64,000 nucleotides of DNA from Tricholoma matsutake (GCA_026075535.2 AP026544.2:4836001-4900000); one strand, 5' to 3'. Positions 46,801 to 59,291 are shown, counted from the first letter of the stretch. Notes: generated by a model from the letters alone, not told the origin. Numbers and translations: made by a program.

Positions 46801-48706
46801 TGCCCTGTCGATCAGGCAGGCAGAGGAAAATCCCAAACCGTCCCGGCAATACCTATGGAGAACAGCGACTCCCCTCTGACATAGAAAGAGACATTGCGCG
46901 TGATTGATATTGGAAGAAGTCTGTGGGTCAAGATTCGGATCATAACCGAACACGACCACGACCTCAACAGCAAGAACCGGTTACTGGACCGAGTTCGGCA
47001 CCCCATGAGAGTGTGCCCGATTCCAATAATCAAGAACATGATTACCCAATGGGGGAACCGGACGAAGCAGGTTATATTAAAAAGATAACCAAGGAAGGTG
47101 GAGATGAGCTTATCCGCTGGCTGTTGTCAAAAGCAGTCACACCATCAAGCGGAAAAAGCCTAGTTCCAAACCAATTTCGCGATATTGCGCGCCTACCCCG
47201 GCAGCAGCAACTTGAGTGGAAACAGGCTTGTCATGAAGAGTTAGAGGCTCTTTGCAAGCGACAAGTCTATGACATTGTCGATCTTCCACATGATCAAAAA
47301 ACGATCAAAAATAGATGGGTTTTCTCTGTGAAATCGGACGGAAGAAACGAGCCAGACTCATGGCCAAAGGCTTTTCACAAGTTGAAGGCGTTGACTTTGA
47401 TGAGATTTTCTCACCAGTAGTCCGCTACGAGACCGTACGCCTCATGTTTGCCCTTGCGTCTCTAGAAGGCATGTATATGACCGGTCTAGATGTAAAAACC
47501 GCATTTTTATACGGCAAACTTGATGAGGAGATCTATATGGATCAACCCGAGGGTTTCAAACTCGAGGGTAAAGAGCGCAAAGTAATGCGCTTACGCCGAG
47601 CATTGTATGGCCTTAAACAGGCTTCACTAGCATGGTGGAGAGAGCTAGAGGCATTTATGCACACCATTGGGTTCGTGCGCGCCAGCTCCGATGCCGGCAT
47701 CTTCATACACAAGGATCCTAAGACAGGCAGCATCGTTATTGCGCTAGTCTATGTTGATGATGGCTTGTTCATGGGCAAGAACAAGAAACTTGTGGATGAA
47801 AAGAAGAATGCTTGCCTGAAGCATTGGGAGTGCCGTAGTACTGAAAAAGTCACGGAATTCTTAGGCATGCGCGTCACCCAGACCGCTGCAAAAGTCAAAC
47901 TCGATCAAACAGAATATCTCGCCAAAGTGCTTGAGAGGTTCGAGATGACAAATGCCAAGATTGCCCCCACTCCGCTCCCGACTGGCTACAAACCATCGGA
48001 GAACACAGCGACGCCAAACGCGGCGCTTAGATCAAAATATCAGTCTGTGATCGGATCTTTATTGTATCTGATGCTCGGAACGCAACCTGATATCGCTTAC
48101 GCAGTAATCAAGATGTCGCAATTCTCAGCTAATCCTAGCCAAGAACATCTAGACAAAGCAATGTACATAATGCGCTATCTGGTGGGAACCCAGAAGTACA
48201 GTATGGTCTATGATGGAGAGAAATCTGAGGGGCTACAGGCCTTCACAGATTCTGATTGGGCAGCTGACACAGTCAAGCGCCGATCTACAATGGGTTACTT
48301 TGCTACTCTGGCGAGTGACATTGTGTGCTGGCAGTCCCGTTTACAAAAAACTGTAGCACTGTCATCCACAGAAGCCGAATACATGGCTCTCTCCGACACT
48401 TGTCGGCAGATAGTGTGGATAGAGTCCTTATTCCAGGAACTTGGATATACACTGAAGCGCGTACCAATCTGCGCTGATAATCAAGGATCCATCTTTATTG
48501 GATCAAATCCAGTTCAGGAAAGAAGGACCAAACATATAGACATTCGCTACCACTACACCCACGAATGCATAGAAAATGACAAAGTCACAGTCGTTTTCAT
48601 TCCTGGAAGTGATAATCCGGCTGACATGTTCACAAAGAACCTTGGCGCTGTCCTATTCAGGAAATTTAGAGACTCTCTCGGAATTACTTTCGAGATTCAA
48701 ACTTAG
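43842..48706 (+). pseudogene. Copia gag-pol polyprotein (one nonsense, one frameshift)
   Basis: The start is MSSTLEKLVQTFDGSNYILW at 43842, typical of copia gag; a Met at 43809 is in frame but less likely. A Lys/Arg-rich region (44510-44640) ends gag. Protease has IIDSGASKHF (about 45235). Integrase has LTWHRRLGHPS with the zinc-binding CPGCAEGK, then HSDLKE, RVDPGGEF and QNGRAERAIRT giving D, D and E. The frame meets TGA at 46905-46907 and continues in the same frame, then loses one base near 47340-47350 within SDGR/KRARL. Reverse transcriptase follows with KGFSQVEGVDFDEIFSPVV, LYGLKQASLAWW and VYVDDGLF. RNase H has FTDSDWAAD, LSSTEAEYMAL and KHIDIRYHY. Stop TAG at 48704-48706. No zinc-knuckle was found in gag. 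Confidence 0.95.
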
Positions 48707-48727
48707 CTGCTTAGAGCGCTGTACAGT

Positions 48728-48738
48728 TTGAGGGGGGG
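48728..48738 (+). other. Polypurine tract of copia element
   Basis: TTTGAGGGGGGG stands immediately before the 3' LTR, the expected place for the plus-strand primer. Confidence 0.85.
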
Positions 48739-49044
48739 TGTTGAAATTAATCCCTGATGCATGCTGTATACATGAGGCAATACATGCAGCATACACATGT
48801 ATACATGAGGCGATACATGCAGCATATGCATGTTACTGCGCTTACTGCGCATACATGCGGTAAACACATTCCTGAGTCATGTGACATCCTTAATATTATG
48901 TATATAAGGAGAACCTGTACCGTAGTAGGAATACAGTGTTCTTACCTCTGCTAACCCTAGCTGTAAGTCTAACTAAACCCCTAGGTAGGTTGTAAGGAAC
49001 GTGTTGTCTCTCCCCCTGTGCAGCGTATATAGTCTGCTCCAACA
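48739..49044 (+). repeat. 3' LTR of copia element
   Basis: Matches the 5' LTR except for six transitions and one extra C in a C run. Five of the six are CG versus TG or CA. Confidence 0.97.
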
Positions 49045-49084
49045 CTTACCAGTACTTATTCAAGTACGTACCAGTACTCATCAG

Positions 49085-49175
49085 TAAACTGGCAAATTAA
49101 TTTCCCGGTTTCTGCTAGTTTTTGTTGATTTTCAGGTTTCCGAGAACTTGGAAACCCAGAAACCAGGAAACTCGC
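49085..49175. repeat. GGTTTC/GAAACC-rich end beside Plavaka copy 2
   Basis: CCCGGTTTCTGC, CAGGTTTCCGAG, TTGGAAACCCAG and AAACCAGGAAAC crowd into 90 bp. A similar cluster lies at 55225-55375, the other side of the gene pair. They may be subterminal transposase-binding repeats of one CACTA-like element. Confidence 0.45.
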
Positions 49176-49219
49176 ACCACCCTACACAAAGTACCAAAGT
49201 ATTACCTACAAACATGTTG

Positions 49220-52200
49220 CTACGAGCTACCAATAAATTCATGAGTGTGATGATCTATGAAATGGTTTACAAAGAAGGAATTGAAGCTGTCCAATGCGTC
49301 ATGATGGGAAAAATCATCGGGAACCCTAGTACTACCATAGACAGGCAAAAGGTGAGCTCCACGAGCAATGGTATCAAGAGAAATGACCTGAACAGTAGGC
49401 TCCCCCCTCTGATCACATTCCAACTGTACAGTCCACATTCCAGTATCGGGATCATGCTCATTATCATGCATGAACCAATTGATCAATGTGCAAGAATGAG
49501 ACTTTTGGCGGTAATGAAACAAAAAGAAGAGAAGAACTCGCCCAACCTCCATTCCTTCCATAGCTGGCTTCGAATCATCCAAGACAACAAAAGCTGTATC
49601 ACACCGCGGATGACCGTGGAAGGATGGAGTCGACTGTATTCGCTCACGGCGCATTCCACCCACTCCACACAAGTCGCTGGGTGCATAGAACATGGCAACG
49701 GCCAAATGGTGGACCATGATCTTGCCATCAAATTGAGGGCACTCATTGATTGCAGTGGGCAGGAGGTCATCTGGGTGATTGAGAGTGTGGAGATACTGTC
49801 AAAAGGCAAGGGGGAACTTTGGTTGTGAGATGAATCCAGCAAGTGTCTTGAGGTCCCGCGGATAGTGATATTCTAGATGAATTAGACATCAGACTATTTT
49901 CCTGCAGCAACAGTTAACTTATACACACGAAATTTGGCTGCCAGTTTGACATCAAATAATGCAGGCGTCGGATCATCTTGTATCGGCCCACCATCATCTT
50001 CATCCTTGTCATCATCATCATCGACAGCATCTGTAAAGCATAAATTCTCCTCCTGATCTTTCGGAATCTTGATACCAGCCATATAAGATGATGTTGTTCC
50101 AGCCAACATCCCACGATCTAGAAATACGCGACGTAGTGCAGCCATTTGATCCATCTGTACAAGAGTCCGAAGCATTTGGATAAGCGCTTGATAACGACTT
50201 GATCGACGCCAAGGTTCTTTCACTGCTTTAATGTGTTTCGACTCTGTGATGGAAGAGCAAAGGCCATTGGGTGAACTGAAAAGATGAATGGATCTGTAGA
50301 AATGTTTGAGAGCATGTTGGCAAGGCAAAGATATTGAGTCGCGGACACTGGCTTCAATGAAAATATTCCGAAGTTCATGAAAATTTTCAATGCTCTCACG
50401 AAAGTGCTCCAGTGCAGGTGCCGTAATGGCATTATGGCGGGCAATGTAGCACACATCCATGAATGTTGCTATGCTCTGAACCATAGTGGAAGGTAAGTAT
50501 CCAGCTATAGCAGAGAGGAACACCCGTAAATTCCGTGAGTCTACTGTAAGCACTGGAAAACTTGAGAAATACCTTCATCAACGCCTTTGAATCATCACCA
50601 GTCCACTGGTTGTAGTCTCGACCATCGGGGAATTGTCGAAGCCCAGGAAATGGAGGCACGGCGGAAATCCTACATAGTCATATATCAGAGAAGGGGGCAA
50701 GAAGCCTCGAGGCAATATATGTACCGATGGTCAATGTCCTCTATGATATCCAAGGCTGCCGCTTCACCGTCGGTAATATGCAAGTAGTCGGCCACCCAAG
50801 TTACCAAATGACCTTTGAAGACTCCTTTGATGAGTTGGTGCAGAAGGTCAGGTGCAAGGAGTTCATGGATATCCGCTCATGGAAACCCATGTGTGTATGG
50901 CTGGTGAGTTGAACAGTGTTAGCAAATGATTTGCAGCCAAGAAAGGGAAATACCAACAACGACATCATGCTGGACTCCAAACTCATCCCATAGAATTCCT
51001 GGATCGAACGTCCGGATAAGAAAGTCTGTCTTCTCATGTGAGCGGCGGTGACTCCCATCACCATCAAGGTTTGTCGGCAAGGCATCACACCTAGAAACGT
51101 GTCAGATAGTACAAAAATAGGAGGTTGATACCCACTTAGGACACCAATTCGAGACAATCCCAGACAGCCAGACTTGTTCAGGATAGTCTGCGATATATGG
51201 ACCAAGGCTAAAGATTGCGCGACGGAAATGGCCATCAGGGCACTTGACGACCTTCGGCTTCTCCATATATGGCTTCAGTGGAGTGAACACCACTTCGAGA
51301 CACTTGTGATACAATTGGCGACAGAACTTCTGGAACTCCAGCTTCTTGCATTGACGTTTACTTGCTGCAGAAACAAATCATTAGCCTGCGCAACATTAAA
51401 TAAACATTACATACTCTTAGGGATAGGGAGAAATGCGACCGGCATCACTGCATTTCCGTGCCCACGACGCGCTGTATTTGTTATGATACCAGGCGAGACA
51501 TAAACAGGGTGGTACTCTTGATGACCCATGGCAACAGAGACCATTGTTTTGTCACTACCTGATACTACCGGTACGAGCATGGCACCATGTGTAGATATGT
51601 CTGTGGCAACCTTGTCCTACATTTATTAAATAAGTAGAGACTGTCATATCCAAAAAAATTTCTTACCGCTTCACGATTTGCCCAAGCAGCTGACATGAGA
51701 TTTGACAGAACACGATCTCCAAGATAATTGAACTCTTCATATGGAACATAATCACATTGGCCATGAAACTCAGTTGTCGCTAACTGTTGTTCAAGGACGA
51801 CCAGAACATCTCATGTGTTGAGTTCATATGTAGTGTTCATCCACTGAGGCGGCGTTGAAGGTTTTGGTCCAGTGTAGCGGAACTTGTACATTTTCCAAGC
51901 AACACCACCAGCCTGAATTGAATCGAGCATCTGGTAAAGATCCTGCACATCCCTCCAAGAAACGTGGTCATCTACACGATGTTCAGACTCATGCTTGATA
52001 ACAGTTGCGCGCCAAAGATCAAGACCAACTGCGATGTCACTCTCTGATGACTGAAGGTGCACAAAATGATAGTGAGCCCAGTCAAACGCAAGCCTATCAG
52101 GGAATGGAGCCCAATCATTACTAGGTGTGGCATCCAGTGGTCGAACTGGTTCGGGGTTAGGTACAACAGGTCCCTCAAAATAGGTACCATCAGCTGTACA

Positions 52201-52435
52201 TGGTTGCGCTAATTTGACAGTCAGAAAAATGTCAATAAGCACGTGTTGGAGCACTACCTGTGAGGTATGGGTGACGAATGCGCTTGTGTTGAGTCACTTC
52301 CTTTGGTGCAGTAAATTTTGGATGCTTTAATTTCTGATGTTGAGTAAGGCCTCCATTCGAGCGACACTCGAGTCCACATAGGCTACAGCCATAAGAGACA
52401 GCCTCTGGAATTGGCGGAAACAGCATCCAAATCAT
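49220..52435 (-). pseudogene. Plavaka-type transposase (copy 2)
   Basis: The start is at 52433-52435. The first exon has a C2H2 finger (CSLCGLECRSNGGLTQHQKL) and RIRHPYLT. After an intron, QPCTADGTYFEGP, SNDWAPFPDRLAFDWAHYHF and PPQWMNTTYEL follow, the usual N-terminal half. Then come HFRRAIFSLGPYIADYPEQ, GDGSHRRSHEKTDFLIRTFDP, LRQFPDGRDYNQWTGDDSKAL, PNGLCSSITESKHIKAVKEP then WRRSSRYQAL, and at the end VHHLAVAMFYAPSDLCGVGG and ARGAHLLPVYG. It belongs to a different Plavaka branch from copy 1. An in-frame TGA (49799-49801) lies between FPLAF and QYLHTLNHPDDLLP. Introns are short. The gene is divergent to the ORF at 52589. Confidence 0.85.
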
Positions 52436-52588
52436 AATGATAGCTGATGTTTGCGTGGAAGTTGAACTTCAGACATTCGAGGATATTCCAGGATATTCTA
52501 CAATCAAATCGAGGAGCACGTGAAGTTGAACTTCTCATTTTGTTGTACAACAACCATAAACCCTACCCAAACACCACATTCCATCCTC
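52436..52588. promoter_or_regulatory. 153-bp divergent promoter region
   Basis: This gap separates the start codons of the minus-strand Plavaka transposase and the plus-strand partner ORF. It repeats GAAGTTGAACTTC, an almost perfect palindrome, at about 52459 and 52522. Confidence 0.5.
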
Positions 52589-55100
52589 ATGCCTCCGAAA
52601 CGCGCTGTGAAGGACTGTAGCAGTCGCCCTGATCAACCAGATCCTCCTAGGCAGAGACGAGGTCGGAAGGAAACCCAAGCAGCACAGCACGACACTGAAA
52701 TAGCTTCCAACAATCCTCCAAAGCAACGATGAGGTCAGAAAGGGACCCAACCAGCTGAGCAGGATACTGGGACTGACAAATTGGTCAGCGATCCAATGGA
52801 ACCAGAAGAACAAAAGCAAAAAAAGCCCCAGGCAAAAGGCCGTCCACGCACAAAAAACTCCATCCCAACTGATACCCCCATCGAGAATGATCAGCAGTCC
52901 TCGAATACTGGTCCCAGCACGCGCAAGCGGGCTCGGAAAGACGAAGAAATTACCATGGAAGGACCAGAAAACGACTCAACGACACGGAAGCGACCCAAGA
53001 ATACTGACATGTCTGGAGAGGTAAAGAAGCCAAATGAGGTGGCTGCCATCAGGGATCCTCTACCAAATCGTCCAGGCCGGAATGTCCATCCTGCCACACC
53101 AAAACGGACTCGTCGCACAGCACAAGAAGTCGCCGCTGAGCGCGAAGCACAGAAGCAAGCTATAGAAGAGAAGATACGAGAGGGAGAGAGGGCAAAGGAG
53201 CTGTTGGCACAGATGAACGTAAACGAGGGACTTGAAGACGAACAAATGCTTACCGAGAATCCACAACGACTGTCTGCAGCAATACGCAAGCGAGGAAGAA
53301 AATGCCTTGATGAGAGCGAAGATGGAGAGGATTTCGACTTCACTGCAGTCAACCAGGAGTCCTACTCTGATGATCTGAGTGATGAACCTCAGGCTGAAAC
53401 AGGGAAGGGGGTAAGTGATCAAGTGCGGTAGGATGTCATTTCAAATTTGCTGACCAACCAATTTTATTCCCAGAGGAAAAAAAATAAACCAGCTAAAGGC
53501 GCATTGCGCAAAGAGATCCAGAAGAAGGAGAAGACACTACGCAGTGAGCACAATGATGGTGGAACAAACTCAAGCAAGAGGGTCAAACTTACAGCCGACA
53601 CAACGTGAGTTGAATCACATGCCGTTTATCATATCCCAATCTTAGTATCCCGATTTCCGATCACCGCACAGATTCACCCCCTTTGAATCAGCCCCGAGGA
53701 AATACCAGAATGCGGGTCTTCGTAGCGATCTGAAGCTGAAGAACTCCAAGAAGGCACCTGAAGTTATCGATCTACTTCAAAGTGGCGGCCTTGATGATGA
53801 AGACGCAATTTCCGTCAGGCCTTCTTTTCCTCACACTCAAGCGCGCAACACTTTGAATCCAGAGCGCAATCGGTTGCGCAAGAATGAGGTTCGTTCAATG
53901 CTTTAATGTTTCCATAAAAGTGCTTATCAATGGTGTAGCTCGTCGAGGTAGTCGAAAGCGATGATGAAACCCCCATCAAGGTGAGTAACAATATGTGTTA
54001 TTGATCTCCAACTTGAATGATGGAATTTCGTTGAATCCCTCTGGACTTAAACAGCTGGAAAAGAAGAAGTCGAAGGTCAAGAACTTGAAAAATCCACCGA
54101 AGGCTAAGTCCACGCGTGCAGAATCTGCAACCGGTGCAGAATTCCTTCGTGATGCTCGCTGGCCGAATGTCCTCATTCCGACACTCACGCACGCCCTCTA
54201 TAACTCACGGGAACCTTTTGTTCACTTTACCTCTGAATCTTCGACATTCCTTGCAACAGTGCAAAATGCTTTCGATCTCTCTTTCACAAACATTGATTTT
54301 GCATTGACATCTGATGACCCCCTTGTTACCACGGTGTGTATTCTCATGTTTCATTTTAATCACTCGCTGAAGGAACCGATGACTCTCAGGCATATAAACG
54401 ACTTAATAGCCGAAAGTCCAAACTCGCCGGAGACATCCTCCAGGCCATCAAGAAATTCTTTGACAAGCCCGAGTTCCTCAAACAACCGGCAAAAATCCGA
54501 GAATATGTCCACTGGGCGCTTCGAGGAGATGGCCCTGCCTATTATCAAATCCCTACTCCACAATCTTGCAGTGTCCCACGTGATGACCCTGGTTACATCG
54601 TGAGTTGTCATTTTCATACAGTATGCTTGGTCTTACCATGTCCGTTGTGGCACGTCAGGCTCCTGATGGTTTCCTGCAGTCTGAATTCATTGCCCCAATC
54701 GCCATGCAATATCTCAGGTACATTGAAGGCTCTGTCCTTCCGGCACTCGACGCAAAATGCCCACCAAAAGGTTTATATACCCTACTTCTTACTGCGGTAT
54801 GAGTACTTTATTCTTTCTACGATGCGTATTCCTGATCATTGTCGTCAGGTGGAACGTGGTTTCACAGCATTCGCAACCGGTACTTATGCCGAACCGCCGT
54901 TATTTGCACACAAGAATTGCTGGCGGCCGTTGCAGGTCTTCCTTGGGCACGTAGATCGTGTGAGCGAGAGGCGCTGGGGACTCATCCTGGAGCTCGAAAA
55001 GAACACCGCTACTGAGGAGGAGGATGTCTACGGAGATCAGTCAGCAATTTCGGCATACCGCAAAGATTTGTACATTCCTTCAAGCCCTCAGAAAGCATAG
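52589..55100 (+). pseudogene. Putative Plavaka partner protein, DUF6532-like
   Basis: Met at 52589 (MPPKRAVKDCSSRPD) opens a long basic, disordered region. A TGA at 52730-52732 interrupts it; translation could also start at 52796 (MEPEEQKQKKPQAKG). Exons join in phase at 53410/53474, 53604/53672, about 53888/53939, 53980/54055, 54333/54390, 54600/54659 and 54795/54849. The C-terminal half is globular: GAEFLRDARWPNVLIPTLTH, LAGDILQAIKKFFDKPEFL, FIAPIAMQYLRYIEGSVLPA and ERGFTAFATGTYAEP. Stop TAG 55098-55100. The pattern of a late helical domain with AVERGFTAFATG recalls DUF6532 proteins, common in mushrooms, from memory only. A coiled coil (EVAAEREAQKQAIEEKIREG) precedes it. Position suggests a second gene of the same transposon; this is inference. 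Confidence 0.6.
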
Positions 55101-56145
55101 ATCCCTCACAGTCGTTCATACGTGTTCATTTACTCATCCTGTGCCCTCGCCATAGTATTTTCCATGTTCCTATACCCTTGTAGATAGTGTATACCAAAGA
55201 TTATGACATGCGACCGAAGATTCCGAGGTTTCGGTAAGTTTCTGAGGTTTCTGCTCTGGCGCATCCAGATAGATTTCCAAGAAAATAGACCTAGGTTGCC
55301 AAGTTCCCAAGTTTCCGGGTTCTTGCTGGTTTCCGCTGGTTGCTCAACTTGAGCAACTTCCAGAAACTAAAACGCCCGATTGCTGATGTTCGAAGCCTGA
55401 TCCACACAACCTGCTTGTAATGACACCGCAATTTCGACGCTAGCCCTCATGTTTGCCCAAGCTCGACCATACCGTTACATGGTAATTCAGCCAGATACAG
55501 AATCTACCTGTCCTAGATAGTGATGACAAATAGCGGACGACAAAATCAAAGAAACCCTGATTCCCTGATGCTTGCTCTAACCCTCATGAGAGGCGGCTTG
55601 GTGAACCTATGCATACCGCTGCTCATGACGTCCTGTCTGGCGGCATGGTAGCTACATGTTCAAGGAACTTTAAACCCACCTCTCACGTTGGATCGAGTGG
55701 CAGTTTCATATCATCCCGCTGCTCATCATCCACCAGGTAGCGGCACTGTTGCAGTACAGCCACTAATGGCATCTTACCGAGCATTGTTAATCCACATACA
55801 CACCGTCTAGTGAATCTTCACCTGCTTATCCTAGTATTGTTCAGGTATCGATTACTGGAAATGTGAATATCGCTCGACAGGCGGCATGTATTCAGGAAAG
55901 TCCTAGCCTTTTTCAAGCCCTAGCCCTCATGTAATACTCAAAAAACCTATATGATGGGTAGAATTGTTGTCTAAGCGCTTGACGGTGCTCGAGTCTGGGT
56001 AAAAGCTCTGTAACCTCAACCTGTACCCTTCACTCCAAAAGCGGATATCATGCGTGAGCACAAACCCGTCCCCAAAGTACAAAACCTCGAGAGAGAAGGG
56101 AGTCTATTGCATGAGTACCTATCACTGTTTAATCATACGGCAGAG
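55101..56145. other. No gene recognised
   Basis: The first part holds the GGTTTC-rich cluster (55225-55375) and a small CTCAACTTGAG palindrome near 55347. CTAGCCCTCATG-type words recur at about 55440, 55575 and 55920. No ORF with protein-like features. Confidence 0.5.
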
Positions 56146-57536
56146 TCAGACGGAAACCTGAGCCACCCCACCCCTCCACTGCTCCAAACGCCGAGTGTTC
56201 TCGCCGACTTTCTTGAGATGGCGTTCTTTCGCAGCCTCTGAGTTTCCCCAAAAAAATAGCATCACTTCATCCTCATCCCAGATCGCCCGGCCCTCTGATT
56301 CCACAAATCCCCCTGTTCCAGCCCCAGCCGTAGAACTCCCAGCGCCAGTTTCACCAGTGCTCTGGCCTTGGGAACGCATTCGAATGGTAGCAGCCCTATC
56401 ATGTATAGTTCTCTGTGGTCCTGCTGGTGCTGGAACGGGCACCTGTGGACGAGGAGGGTTGGCGAGTTTCGTAAGGATCTCCGTACCACGCCCCCAGCAT
56501 TTGACGGTTGCAGCGCCATAAGTATAGTGTAGTAGAAGGTCCGACGGTTTCGCCTTCTTGGTAGCTTTCTTGAAAGTGGCATCGCTATTGTTTGGAACCA
56601 TGTCCGTGTCGGCCAGGCCCGGGTCCTTCAGCCATTGCAGGATATAGCGTCTATGAGGCGGATAACCGACATCTGAGGCAAGATTAGTTCGGTTGTAGCG
56701 TGGGGGAATGTCTGTGGTTTTAAGAATATGGTTGGGGGTCTGATGATTGGTGGCGGCAAAGGGATCAGAAAAAGTACAAATGGGCGGACAAAAATGACAA
56801 ACCTTGAGGATGGCTAAGAGGCGACGATCGAATGTGCGATGTATCGTCGTGTTTGCAAGGACGCCATTTCGGATGTCATTAATATCCACGAGTGTTGCCA
56901 CATCCTCGTCGTAGGATGTACGATTCTCCACGATCAGCCGAAACCACTGAATTAGCCGAAGGGAGACGATCAGACCCTTCCCTGCAAAGAGTCGCGGGAC
57001 GTACTTCGGAACCCCGTTTAAAGGGGATGATGTGTAAACCGTCCCCGAACACACTTCCTGTCCACACACATCGAACATCACGCTCCTCCAGAACGGTGCG
57101 GAAATCATCACGCGTCGCGGAAGATTCAGAGGGAGTGTCCGTCCTGGCCTTGATGACATCGAGGTCGACAACTTGGGCGAGATCTTCGGTTGACAGATTA
57201 GATAACATGCCGTAAGTGTCCTGCGTGCACGCATGACAGCGAAAGAAACGTACCTAGGGGCGCAGCCGGAACGTAGTAGTATATCTCACCACCAACCGCG
57301 TCTTCATCGGTATCAATCCCATCATGATCATCACGTTCAAGAGACAGTACGCCTTCGGCGCTGAGAATGCACCACCCAAGGTAGAGGAGATACTTGAGTG
57401 CCTTCAAACATAAAGCACGGATTGTGTTTAAAGGGACTTGTAAATAGAATGAAGACCCCTTGTCTTCAAGAAGAACTAACGCAACATGATCGTCGGGAAC
57501 GATGTATTCAGAATCGGAGTCGGACGAGGAGAACAT
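56146..57536 (-). CDS. HNH-endonuclease-type protein (fungal)
   Basis: Met at 57534-57536 begins a Ser/Asp-rich MFSSSDSDSEYIVPDDHV, followed by VPLNTIRALCLKALKYLLYL. A 70-nt intron (57184-57253) leads to DLAQVVDLDVIKARTD, then EERDVRCVWTGSVFGDGLHI and IPFKRGSE; a 58-nt intron (56947-57004) splits it from WFRLIVENRTSYDEDVATL then VDINDIRNGVLANTTIHRTF. The CxxTG, His-Ile-Ile-Pro, N and H positions form the HNH core typical of a fungal family of predicted nucleases. TPNHILKTTDIPPRY and NNSDATFKKATKKAKPSDLL follow as in relatives, then a low-complexity tail. TGA at 56146-56148. No lesion seen. These proteins often occur in repeat-rich regions; the role is unknown. Confidence 0.8.
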
Positions 57537-57794
57537 GCAAGGGTACTCGGGTAATGGGAAAAAACATACGGGGTCGATTTTTTCGCTTAGGCCAGTTTAG
57601 CTGGACTAACTAACTACGTAATCAGGCACAAATCCTAATATAGTAATATGACATCACTTCCGCGGGCGCTTTGTCCAGACGCCTCACAAGCCTCGCAAAT
57701 CCACTTTGTTGGGACCTGTTCCAGAGCTATATGCTCAAGATTGTTGATGGTACCAAGGTTGGCTTTGGCTGGTTGAAAAAGCTAAGTATGCTTC

Positions 57795-58053
57795 TGTTGG
57801 AGCAGACTCTATGTACTGCACAGTAGAAGAGACTACACATTCCTTACAACCTCTAGTAAGACTTACAGCTAGGGTTAGCAGAGGTAAGAACACTGTATTC
57901 CTACTACGGTACAGGTTCTCCTTATATACATAATAATAAGGATGTCACATGACTCCAGAGGAATATGCATATGAAACATGTAACAATATTGGTAATTAAT
58001 GTGGGAGAATATGCATATGCAACATGTAACAATATTGGTAATTAATTTCAACA
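57795..58053 (-). repeat. 3' LTR of copia copy 2
   Basis: On the plus strand it reads TGTTGGAGCAGAC to AATTTCAACA, the complement of the copia LTR ends, directly beside a pyrimidine run that is the complement of the polypurine tract. Confidence 0.9.
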
Positions 58054-58085
58054 CCCCCCCTCAAACTGTACAGTGCTCTAAGCAG

Positions 58086-59291
58086 CTAAGTTTGAACCTT
58101 GAAAGTAATTCCGAGAGAGTCTCTAAATTTCCTGAATAGAACGGTGCCAAGGTTCTTTGGGAACATGTCAGCTGGATTATCACTTCCAGGAATGAAAATG
58201 ACTGTGACTTTGTCATTTTCTATGCATTCATGGGTGTAGTGGTAGTGAATGTCTATGTGTTTAGTCCTTCTTTCCTGAACTGGATTTGATCTGATAAAGA
58301 TGGATCCCTGATTATCAGCGCAGATTGGTATGCGCTTCAAAGTTCAGTATATATCCAAGTTCCTGGAATAGGGACTCTATCCACACTATCTGCCGACAGG
58401 TGTCAGAGAGAGCCATGTATTCAGCTTCTGTGGATGACAGTGCTACAGTTTTTTGTAAATGGGACTGCCAGCACACAATGCCACTTGCTAAAGTAGCAAA
58501 GTAACCCATTGTAGATCGGCGCTTGACAGTGTCAGCTGCCCAATCAGAATCTGTGAAGGCCTGTAGCCCTTCAGATTTCTCTCCATCATAGACAATGTTA
58601 TATTTCTGGGTTCCCACCAGATAGTGCATGATGTACATCACTTTGTCTAGATGTTCTTGGCTAGGATTAGCCAAGAATTGTGACATTTTGATTACTGCAT
58701 AAGCGATATCAGGTTGCATTCCAAGCATCAGATACAATAAAGATCCAATCACAGACTGATATTTTGATCTAAGCGCTGTGTTTGGTGTCACTGTGTTTTC
58801 CAACAGTTGGTAACCAGTCGGGAGCGGAGTGGGGGAAACTTTGGCATTTGTCATCTCGAACCTCTCGAGCACTTTGGCGAGATATTCAGTTTGGTCAAGT
58901 TTGATTTTATTTGCGGTCTGGGTGATGTGCATGCCTAAGAATTCCGTGACGTTTTCCATACTACGGCACTCCCATTGCTTTAAACAAGCAGTTTTCTTCT
59001 CATCCACAAGTTTCTTGTTCTTCCCCATGAACAAGCCATCATCAACATAGACTAGCACAATAACAATGCTGCCTGTCTTAGGATCCTTGTGTATGAAGAT
59101 GCCAGCATCAGAGCTGGCATGCATGAACCCAATGGTGCACATAAATGCCTCTAGCTCTTTCCACCATGCAAGTGAAGCCTGTTTTAGGCCATACAATGCC
59201 CAGCATAAGCACATTACTTTGCACTCTTTCCCCTCGAGTCTGAAACCCTTGGGTTGATCCATGTAGATCTCCTCATTTAGTTTGCCATATA
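58086..59291 (-). pseudogene. Copia reverse transcriptase-RNase H fragment, copy 2
   Basis: It encodes MDQPKGFRLEGKE, LYGLKQASLAWW, VYVDDGLFMGKNKKL, FTDSDWAADTVKRRST, LSSTEAEYMALSDTC and KHIDIHYHYTHEC, over 85% like copy 1 by eye. A 7-base insertion (CTTTGAA) near 58335 shifts the frame just before the final RNase H segment. The upstream part of the reverse transcriptase (KGFSQVEGIDFDEIF to LDVKTAF) lies at 63383-63530 beyond the pogo element. Confidence 0.9.

Larger units (their letters stand above)
43224..49044 (+). mobile_element. Full-length Ty1/copia retrotransposon
   Basis: Two LTRs (43224-43528 and 48739-49044) bound a gag-pol region in the copia order protease, integrase, reverse transcriptase, RNase H. 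A 5-bp target duplication CTTAC flanks it (43219-43223 and 49045-49049). The LTRs differ by six transitions and one inserted C, about 2%, so the insertion is fairly recent. The polyprotein is broken by one TGA and one frameshift, so the copy is not autonomous as it stands. Confidence 0.97.
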
